Origin: Lenzites betulinus
Taxonomy: Eukaryota > Basidiomycota > Agaricomycetes > Polyporales > Polyporaceae
Reading direction: 5' to 3'
Length of the DNA: 64,000 bases
Assembly (NCBI GenBank): GCA_022264855.1
Contig: JABYQU010000020.1
Location: forward strand, 1-64,000
Position numbers and translations under genes: made by a program. Position 1 is the stretch's first letter, and each line of letters starts with the position of its first letter. Below are positions 55,425 through 64,000 of this stretch, piece after piece. The notes under the pieces are model-generated. The model made no database searches, was not told where the DNA came from, and was given only the letters and a program-made list of their open reading frames with translations.

Positions 55425-58079
55425 ATTGTGGTTGCCACCATAATAATATAATCCCCCACCAGACTGGTGCACACCTCGTGTATTTTGTGATCACCACTTG
55501 TAATTGTTTAACGCTACCCCAGCCATTGTATTATAAGTGTCAAGTATTATATTATAAGGACCACTATTGTACAATCCCTGGCAGTTTGTTTTGATACTGT
55601 GGGCGCGTATTTGGGATTGTACAATCCCTGGGCAGTTTGTTTATATTCTGGCAGCTGTGCCTGGTTTGCGTTTATCCATTATACAATCAGTGCCTGCTTG
55701 TAGGTCCCTGTTTACCGCTTAATGGGCGCTTTTTTGGCTTCCTAATAGGTAGGCATACAAATGACCGCATTTGGGCGCTTTTTTGGCTTCCAAATGGGGC
55801 AGGGCCTACTACCACCCCTGGGGCTCCCTTTTGCCCCCGGGCGCATTATGCCCAGTTTGTGCCCTATGTATATGTGGTGATTATGATACATACTAGGGGT
55901 TCTGTAGGGGCCAAAAACCGACCAAAAGCAGTCAAAAAAGCGACCCAGGGCAGGGTCAGCAGGTCCTGTAGGTGCATGCAGCATATTATTGGTTCCTCTG
56001 GGCCCATTATGTTGATCAATATATCATTGAAAGCTATAGCACAGGCTTTCTGGGACAGCTATTTGCATAGCCCCCGATGCTGTACTGATGAGATATGGCC
56101 TTTTCGCATTTTCGCAAAAAGCAGCCGTTTTGTTGCTCAATAGCTCCTGATCCAGGGCACATATAAATCCACCCTATACACCGTTAGATTTGTATTTAGC
56201 AGACCTTTGAAACAGGCCTACTCTCAGGATATTCCATCCACATGTATTCTGCCCTCCTCCTGCTCCCTGCCAATAGATCACCCTCCAGGGCCTCAGTTCC
56301 TAATGGATTCCCTTGAAAGCCTTTGTAGTGTGTACTGGCAATATATCCATACATATTGCCAGCTTGGCATGGTTTAAAATGGCTACCCCTTACGTGCCCT
56401 CTTGCTGTACATTTGGGGCACTTCCAGCTTGTTTGCTCCATAATATTATATCCTGTACAGATATGGCCCTGCTCTCTTTTGCATGTTGTCTGTGTATCCT
56501 ATAGCTACCAATAAATGTGCTCAAAATGTTATCATACATCTAGATCTCTATAGGCTCCTTATCAGTAGCCCACAGTGTAGCCCAATCTATCGCGTTTTGG
56601 GGGCATATTATTTAGATCAGACAGCACAGCTGTACTGGCATAGTGTTCAGGATTACATTGCACCAAACATCATGAGATTTGGTGGAGAAGTGACGGAGTA
56701 TGGGCAGAATATCCCAAATGGTGTCTACATGCTTAAGCACAGCTTACAGCAGTGCATTCATGTATTCTTCACCAACTGCATCAGAGGCTGTTCTGAGGTG
56801 TTCCCTCCATACCTCCATCACTTCTCCACCAATCTCATGATGTTTGGTGCAACGTAATCTGAATACCATGCCAGTAAGCTGTGCTGTCTGATCTAAATAT
56901 ATGCCCCCAAAATGCGACAGATGGGCTACTTGTGGGCTACTGATAAAATCCTATAAGAGATCCAGATGTCCGATAACATTTTGAGCATATTTATTGGTAG
57001 CTTAGTATACACAGACAACATGCAAAAGAGAGCAGGGCCATATCTACCAGGGTATAATATTATGGAGCAAACAAGCTAGAAGTGCACCAAATGTACAGCA
57101 AGGGGGCACGGAAGGGGTAGGCTGTTCTAAATCATGCCAAGCTAGAAATATGTATGGATATATTGCCAGTACACATTCAAAGGCTTCTAAGAATCTATCA
57201 GGAACTGAGGGCCCTGGAGGGTGATCTATGCAGGGAGGCAGGAGGAGGGGCAGAATACATGTGGATGATATCCTGAGAGTAGCCTGTTTCAAAGGTCTGC
57301 TAAATACAAATCTAACGGTGTATAGGGTGGATTTATATGTGCCCTGGATCAGGAGCTATTGAGCAAACAAAACGGCTGCTTTTTGCGAAAATGCGAAAGC
57401 CATATCTTCATCAGTACAGCATCGGGGCTATGCAAATAGCTGTCCCAGAAAGCCCTGTGCTATAGCTTTCAAATGATATATTGATCAACATAATGGCCCA
57501 GAGGAACCAATAATATGCTGCATGCACCTACCAGACCTGCTGACCCCTGCCCTGGGTTCGCTTTTTGACTGCTTTTGGTCGGTTTTTGGCCCCTACAGAA
57601 CACCCTAGTATGTATCATAATCACCACATATACATAGGCACAAACTGGGGCAATAATGCGCCCAGGGGGCCAAAAGGGAGCCCCCAGGGGTGGTAGTAGC
57701 CCCTGCCCCATTTGGAAGCCAAAAAAGCGCCCAAATGCGGTCATTTGGTATGCCTACCCTATTAGGAAGCCAAAAAAGCGCCCATTAAGCGGTAAACAGG
57801 GACCTACAAGCAGGCACTGATTGTATAATGGATAAACGCAAACCAGGCACAGCTGCCAGAATATAAAACAAACTGCCCAGGGATTGTACAATCCCAAATA
57901 CGCGCCACAGTATCAAAAACAAACTGCCAGGGATTGTACAATAGGTGGTCCTTATAATATAATACTTGACACTTATAATACAATGGCTGGGTAGCGTTAA
58001 ACAATTACAATGGTGATCACAAAATACACGAGGTGTGCACCAGTCTGGTGGGATTATATTATTATGGTGGCAACCACAA
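55425..58079. mobile_element. M1: 2.66-kb near-complete palindrome (foldback element), 11-bp TSD
   Basis: Direct repeats GTGGCGAGGCC flank it (55414-55424 and 58080-58090), with TIR TTGTGGTTGCCACCATAA. Arms 55425-56704 and 56807-58079 are inverted copies of almost 1.28 kb that stay clearly alignable to the end, leaving a loop of only about 100 bp. It is AT-rich and has no transposase; apparent frames are mirrored on both strands. The TSD length (9-11) and long TIRs suit Mutator-like elements, but the class is not proven. Its transcript would fold into a long hairpin. Confidence 0.9.
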
Positions 58080-59231
58080 GTGGCGAGGCCGCGCGCGCAG
58101 CGCGCGAGGCTGCTAAGCCGGACCTCCCCGCGCGCGATCCGCCGCCACACCAGCGCGCGCCGATAGTCGCGCGCACCTCTCCGACCCCTGAGCCCTCACG
58201 CGAGCACCCCTTTGCGAAAGCGCGCGATGCAACGTATGCGCCTCCGCGCGTGCGCAACTTCGGTGCGCCGCCCGTACCGCCGAAGGACAAGGACACCGCC
58301 TACAAGACCCAAGTTCCGGTTTACCGCGCGAGCTTTGCGGAGGACATCTTCGAGCGCTCCATGAAGGCCCCTACGCTCACCCTGACACCGGAGGAGCTCC
58401 TGTCCATTTCCCCTGAGGTTCGCGCGCGCTATCGCGAGGCAGTCACGCCAAAACGCGTCCCTACCGATTCGCGCGCGCCAGCCGACGCGCGCGGTAGTAA
58501 CGAGGGGCGCGCGCCGGATGATACGCGCGTGATTGCGATGGCGTCTTGCACTACCATCGAGGAGGTCTTGGAGGAATACACCAACGACCCTGCCCTATTC
58601 TCCTGTAGTGGCGACCCGTTGCTCCCGGAGGGCGTGGTGGTGCCTGACCCCTACGAAGTCTACCTCAAGCGGCTCGAGCCAGGTAGCGACCCTGATGTCC
58701 TGACGGTCGCCAAGGAGTCTCACGCGTTACGCTCCATCGTCGGATTGGTGGACAACAAGGAGTTTGTCGAGGCAATCATCGACCCGGGCTCTCAGATCGT
58801 AGCCATGTCCGAGGACGTCTGCCATGCTCTTCGGCTCGCCTACGACCCGACCATCGTCCTTAACATGCAGTCCGCCAATGGGGATGTGGACCGGTCGCTC
58901 GGCTTGGTACGGAACGTGCCTTTCGCAGTGGCGGACATTGTCTTGTACCTGCAGGTGCACGTCATTCGTCATGCAGCCTACGACATCCTTCTGGGTCGGC
59001 CCTTCGACGTTTTGACCAAGAGCGTCGTCAAGAACTTCACTAACGAGGAGCAGACCCTGACCATCGTGTGCCCGAACACGGGGACGATCGCGACCGTGCC
59101 CACCATCGCGCGCGGGCGCGCGCGCTTTCGCGCTTCCGACGCCGGACATCCCCTTGGACAGCCAGCCCTTGCTTGAGGTCCCAGATGGCGAGATCGCATG
59201 CGTAATCACTGTAGAAGATGGCGCACCAGCT
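58080..59231 (+). pseudogene. Gypsy-3 gag tail and protease
   Basis: Continues YPDTAGGEA with a charged linker, a helical part (LTPEELLSISPEVRARYREA) and a retropepsin domain in which the active-site triplet is DPG: FVEAIIDPGSQIVAMSEDV (GAC CCG GGC from 58781). The flap/core is LLGRPFDVLTKSVVKNF. The frame shifts near 59160 (GQ-PALA stop against QPLLEVPDGEIACVITVED) and is then cut by E2. I recall DPGSQ as usual in this basidiomycete lineage, so it is not by itself a defect. Confidence 0.87.
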
Positions 59232-61780
59232 GTGGTAGTCGTAATGTATTATAAACCGTTCATGCGCCCGCGCAGCATTACATTATAAACCGTTCGTGTT
59301 CGTAATGTATTACGAGCAGCCGGGGACGCCAGCGCTGCCCTCCGGGACCTGCCTAATATGGCAGGCAGGCCCGGGGGACAGTGCTGGCGCCCCCGGGGGC
59401 CTCTAATCTCTTATCTAACATAGATAATGGCCTTATCTCATCTCCCCGGGACTTTCCCGCGCGCGCCTGTGCCTCTCTCGCAGCCACATCCCGATTAGGC
59501 AGGTGTGCTCTGGTCCTCCCTCCCCTGCCTGCCTGCTTCGGTTCTCCCTCGCTCAATTCTTCTCCGATTCGCTTCAAAACTAGTGCGTCTTACTCGGGCG
59601 ATCTCAGGCTACAATCGCGCGCAAACGGGACTGGAATCCGGTAAGTACTGACTGCGCTACAGTACATACAGTAACAGGGTATAATAGGCGACAAAGAACG
59701 GGCGATATCTCGTCCGTTCTTTGTCGCCTCAGCGCGCAAATTGCTTTCCCATCAAGACGACGGTAAGCCCGTTCCAACGAGTCCCCACACGCGCAATTCT
59801 GCCCAAGGACGGTGGAGCTGCGCTCCGCCCACCCCGGGCAGGAGAGCAGCTCCTCCTCCTCTGCGCATATTCCATTCGTTTTTGCTCGTTTTTGCTCTAT
59901 TAAGTCACTAATACATTGTATGTCATGGGTACAACGTTTTACGAACATACTACAGCGAAGAAACACGTCCAGGAGGGTGGGTAGTAGTCCAACTACTACC
60001 CACCTTCCTCGACGCATATATCTGTCATTTCTGCGCGTATCGCCGCGCAAAAGGCACCTGAAGAAAGCGGCGCAACACAGCGTTCTGACGGTGCCCTTTG
60101 CGCGTCGATACGACCGCACAAACCGTCGCAATACGATATTCTGTGTTCCATGCAGTGTAATCACATGTTTCAGCGATAGATTCATGTGCAAGTCTTCAAA
60201 TAACATTCTGCTTTCTTTCACGTATTAGTGTATGCCATCGCTATGTGTACACCGGATTGTAGAACAATCAGAGCCCGTTCAAATGTGTAATCTACTTATC
60301 TATGACCAGAATGTACACCCTTGCTGTGCACGATCCGCGCAACCGATTATCATAAAAACGGGCACGATTAATACGCCATGGAGTCGCTATATGTGTACAA
60401 ATTTGCAAGAGGAACGGACGAGAATGGACGGAAATATCGCGTTATTACTGTAGACATGCAGGTAGCCGCCCACCGTCTTAAGACGGTCTCGGGCGGCTTC
60501 AGCATGTCTGTATGTACAGCACAGTATATACAGAACTTGTAGAACACTTTGTAGTACATAAATTCGAGTTCTTCGCCAATTTACATGTTTCTGGGCTTGT
60601 TTGAAAGCTGTATACATTGGCTATCGATGTATACACATCACAGATGTATTAGAGGTATACCTAGGTATGTAGGGATGAAATGAGTGTGCAAAACTCGCTG
60701 TTTTGCTCAGTTTTGCTCAGTCTATTGTTTATGCAGCACATATGAGTAAAGATCATTATTGAATAGGTATATACACTACATGAGATGTTAATAGACAAGT
60801 ACATAGCATTCCAGAGTACCTGTTGAGAGATAGAAGGGGGGGTGAGCAGCTGGAGGAGAGGGAGGAAGAGCACATGTGGATAGCGACGCGCTACATGGTC
60901 GTATCGCCGCGCAAAGGGTACCGACAGAAAGCAGCATTCAGCCGCTTTCTGGCGGTGCCTTTTGCGCGGCGATACGCGCAGAAACGGCAGCGCTATGCGT
61001 CGAGGAAGGTGGGTAGTAGTGGGACTACTATTCACCCTCCTCGACGTGTTTGTGGGTTGTAGTTCGTTGATAAAACGTTATACCTGTGGAGTACAATGTA
61101 TTAGTAAATGAACAAAGCAAGTGCGAGGAAAAAAGAATGAAATACGAGCACAGGAGGAGGAGCTGCACTCCCCCCGGGGTGGGCGGAGCGCAGCTCCACC
61201 GTCCGTCGGCCGATTCGCGCGTATAACGGCGCGTTCGAACGCGCTGGATTTCCTCGTTATGGGAAAGTACTTTGCGCGTCGAGGCGACAAGTAACGGACG
61301 AGATATCGCCCGTTCTTTGTCGCCTCTTCTGCACTTTTACTGTATCTCCAGTAGCAAAATCAGTACTTACCCAATTCTCATTTTGTTTGCGCACGATCGT
61401 AGCCTCAGTTCTCCCGAGTAAGATGCGCTAGGTTTGAGACGAATCGGGCAGGAACTGAGCGAGAGAGAGGCGAAGCAGGTAGGCAGGGGAGGGAGGACAA
61501 GAGTGCACCTGCCTAATCGGGATGTGGCTGCGAGGGAGGCACAGGCGCGCGCGGGAAAGTCCCAGGGAGATGAGATAAGACATAATCTATTAAGAGATAA
61601 CAGATTAGAGGCTCCCGGGGGCGCCAGCACTGTCCCCCGGGCCTGCCTGCCATATTAGGCAGGTCCCGGAGGGCAGCGCTGGCGTCCCCGGCTGCTCGTA
61701 ATACATTACGAACACGAACGGTTTATAATGTAATGCTGCGCGGGCGCATGAACGGTTCGTAATACATTAGAACTACAACA
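59232..61780. mobile_element. E2: 2.55-kb long-TIR non-coding element, relative of E1
   Basis: The ends are TGTGGTAGTCGTAATGTATT and the inverse of TGTTGTAGTTCTAATGTATT. Arms reach about 59232-60130 and 60880-61780 with a 0.75-kb AT-rich centre. As in E1 there are TTACGAACC-type motifs near the ends, a GCCTGCCTAATATGGCAGGC palindrome, GGTAAGTACT (59640-59649), a 42-nt near-perfect palindrome (59687-59728) and CGTTCCAACGAG after it. No transposase. It interrupts Gypsy-3 after EDGAPAVVV. Confidence 0.85.
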
Positions 61781-64000
61781 GGGGCTGGATGGCGTGCCAC
61801 GCATCACGTCATATACCCCGACTCCTGACCCATCTCTGCCTCTTTCCGCGCTCTATTTCTCTGCCTGCGACACACTACCTATAGAGGTGCTATCTCTGCT
61901 CGACAAACTTGAAAAACCACATGGAGACGCACCGCGCGCAACCCCTTCTCCCTCTACGCCTCTAAAACCCCATGAAGACACCTATAGCGCGCGCCGCCTC
62001 ATGTCTTTGTTCCGTCTATGTCCAGTTCCGCTCCTCTGGTCGCGTCTATGTCTCCTCTAGGTTCCTCTCAGTCTCAAGGACTCCCTAGTCCTTCTACTTC
62101 CAAGGCGGGCGCAACCCCAGCCACCAATACCCCCGCGCGCGACCCAGTGTTATTGCGCGCGGAAGACACCGCGCGCTCGACTCCCATCGCGCGCGACTCC
62201 TCGCGCGCGCATCCAACGCGCGCGCCCGCCAAGGCCAAGCTGGCCTACGCATCGCGCGACCCCTCTCCACCACCGACATGGACTTACCGCGCGAAGCCAA
62301 TACGTTCGGGGGTGCTTACGGAGGCGTACATCTCGGCCAAAAAGAAGTACAAGCCGGTCGCGCGCAAGGTCCGCCCGGTCCTCGGCACGTCGCCTGAACA
62401 CTTTCGCATCGAGCGTAACATCACAGGCGACCCTCTCGCGAGCATACCGTCGCTCAGTCCTCACCCACCCGCGTTTGTACCTACGGGCCGCTATACGCAG
62501 GAGCGCATGAAGGCGGTCGACAAGGCTCATGGCGACGGCTTCCTCTGGCCAGAGGAACAGAAGCTACTTCATCACTTCTTTAGCCAGCAGAACGAGGCCT
62601 TCGCGTGGAACGACGACGAGCGCGGGTGCTTCAAGCCCGAGTTCTTCCCTCCTGTCGAGTTTCCGGTGGTCCCGCACACGCCCTGGGTCGAGCGCAACAT
62701 CCCCATTCCCCCAGGACTCTACAAGGAGGTCTGCGACATCATCAAGAAGAAGATCGCAGCCGGCGTGTACGAGCCATCCAACTCCTCCTATCGCTCGCGC
62801 TGGTTCTGCGTCCTGAAGAAGGACAAACACTCCCTCCGTATCGTTCACAGCCTAGAGCCGCTCAACAAAGTCACTATCCAGCATAGCGGGGTGCCTCCTA
62901 CGCCCGACCACCTCGCGGAGCAATTCGGAGGGCGCCCGTGCGGTTCCATCTTCGATCTCTATGTCGGCTATGACGAAAGGCTCATCTCAGTCACTTCGCG
63001 CGACCTCACCACCTTCCAGACTCCCTTCGGCGCGCTGCGCCATCGTACCCTGCCTATGGGGTGGTGTAATTCGGTTCCTATCTTCCATGACGACGTCACG
63101 TACATCCTTCGCCTCGAAATCCCTCATCTCACCATTCCTTACATCGACGACGTACCGGTCAAAGGTCCCGCGACAGACTACAAGCGCGCGGATGGCACCT
63201 ACGAGACCATTTCCGCAAACCCCGGTATCCGCCGCTTCGTGTGGGAACACTTCCAAGACGTCAATCGCGTTACGCAGCGCATGAAGTACGCGGGAGGCAC
63301 TTTCTCAGGGACAAAGTCAATGGTCTGCCGGCGCGAGATTATGGTTGTCGGGCACCGTTGTACACCCGAAGGACGGCTCCCCGAGGAGTCGCGCGTCGAG
63401 ATCGTCAAGAATTGGGGCCCATGCAAAGACCTTTCCGAGGTGCGCGCGTTCCTGGGCACCATCGGGGTCGCGCGCATCTTCATCCGCAACTTCGCGCAGC
63501 GCGCGCACGCGCTGGTCCACCTGACGCGCAAGGACGTACCCTTCGAGTTCGGCGAGCCGCAGCGCGCGGCCCAGCGCGACCTGATCGACGCGCTACTGGC
63601 CTCTCCGGCTTTGCGCGCGCTCGACTACGAGTCCGAAGCGCCAGTGATCCTAGCGGTAGACACGTCCTACATCGCAGCGGGCTTCCATCTATGCCAGTGC
63701 GACGAGGAGGACCCGCGAAAGCGCTACTACGCGCGCTTTGGATCGATCACGCTTAACGAGCGCGAGGCACGCTTCTCCCAGCCCAAACTCGAGATCTACG
63801 GACTGTATCGCGCGCTGCGCGCGCTCAAGTTGTACCTGATTGGCGTGCGCAACCTGATCATCGAGGTCGACGCGCGCTACATCAAAGGAATGCTTAACAA
63901 CCCGGATATCTCACCCAGCGCGAGCATCAATCGCTGGATCGTCTCCATCCTCACCTTCCACTTCGAGCTCGTACATGTTCCAGGGACGTCTCACGGCCCT
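61781..64000 (+). CDS. Gypsy-3 RT and RNase H (pol), 3' end beyond window
   Basis: After E2 the connecting part (GVPRITSYTPTPDPSLPLSA) changes frame near 61995-62010; from about 62030 one frame is open to the window end. RT blocks: NIPIPPGLYKEVCDIIKKKI, YRSRWFCVLKKDKHSLRIVH, FDLYVGYDERLI, FQTPFGALRHRTLPMGWCNS and TIPYIDDVPVKGP (catalytic Asp pair, codons 63140-63154). RNase H-like: VILAVDTSYIAAGFHLCQ, LNEREARFSQPKLEIYGLY and LIIEVDARYIKGML. It ends in FHFELVHVPGTSHGP. Except for the linker frameshift it looks intact, so this element is comparatively young. Integrase must lie downstream. Confidence 0.92.

Larger units (their letters stand above)
52782..64000 (+). mobile_element. Gypsy-3: Ty3/Gypsy element, 3' end beyond window, split by M1 and E2
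   Basis: Order: 5' LTR (52782-53593), PBS, gag (about 53640-54938 and zinc-knuckle part to 55424), M1 insertion (55425-58079), gag tail and protease (58080-59231), E2 insertion (59232-61780), then RT and RNase H to the window end. The RT/RNase H part is open over at least 1.9 kb. Coding sequence is very GC-rich with many GCGCGC tracts, unlike the AT-rich insertions. Confidence 0.93.

Noticed and set aside
56483..56857. 124-codon + frame in the middle of M1
   Set aside because: It spans the loop and both arms of the palindrome, so much of it is mirrored on the other strand; no family signature.
1..64000. CRISPR arrays, rRNA genes, bacterial-style operons
   Set aside because: No short regularly spaced repeats, no rRNA core motifs, and genes have spliceosomal introns.

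Overview
The window looks like a chromosome of a filamentous basidiomycete, most likely a wood-decay Agaricomycete close to Polyporales. This is inferred from GC-rich genes cut by many 48-75 nt GT-AG introns, a GH30 endo-beta-1,6-glucanase relic, a polyporopepsin-like aspartic protease relic, a KDZ transposase with a CxC2-type cysteine cluster, and chromodomain Ty3/Gypsy elements. No bacterial features, rRNA genes, intact tRNA genes or CRISPR arrays were seen.

Gene-bearing part (1-24.1 kb, nearly all on +). The window opens inside an Old Yellow Enzyme of the YqjM type. A tandem array of eight paralogous short-chain dehydrogenase/reductase (SDR) genes follows, here called A-H: 2821-3776, 5935-6967, 8948-9925, 13009-13977, 15158-16132, 17945-18939, 19742-20718 and 21885-22852. 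Every copy has five exons with the same four intron positions and almost invariant exon lengths (29-41, 250 or 253, 231-243, 70, then 131 nt except in B), and every spliced frame is open. The spacers are not random. The B-C interval and the relic-D interval are diverged duplicates, a ninth SDR survives as a 3' scrap at 10083-10140, and a decayed GH30 gene sits inside the second block. The OYE next door makes a redox neighbourhood, but no substrate or pathway can be read from the sequence.

Transposon-rich part (24.1-64 kb). A pepsin-like aspartic protease gene is wrecked by a solo LTR (5-bp TSD; it carries its own 269-bp insertion with a 7-bp TSD), by an 828-bp inverted-repeat element with tRNA-like A/B boxes (8-bp TSD), and by the edge of a minus-strand Ty3/Gypsy chromovirus (Gypsy-1, 27091-34255). 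Gypsy-1 has a textbook -1 frameshift signal between gag and pol and an unusual 1.3-kb region after pol with membrane-segment and zinc-knuckle ORFs. Its two LTRs differ by 40 bp and have no matching TSD, so it is probably a recombinant between two insertions. It abuts a 5'-truncated KDZ transposon (34256-about 38157), which itself lies in the gag region of a second chromovirus (Gypsy-2, about 38158-52619, +).

Gypsy-2 is split by a 2.53-kb long-TIR element (E1), a solo LTR of Gypsy-3, and a complete 6.3-kb hAT transposon with TIRs and an 8-bp TSD. The hAT carries a 13-exon transposase with two single-base frameshifts and a divergent accessory gene. The Gypsy-2 3' LTR abuts a scrap of Gypsy-1 LTR, into which Gypsy-3 (52782 to beyond 64000, +) has inserted. 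Gypsy-3 is in turn split by a 2.66-kb near-complete palindrome (M1, 11-bp TSD) and a 2.55-kb long-TIR element (E2) related to E1. The nesting gives a relative insertion chronology. The five in-frame stop codons found in these elements can all be explained by C-to-T or G-to-A transitions.
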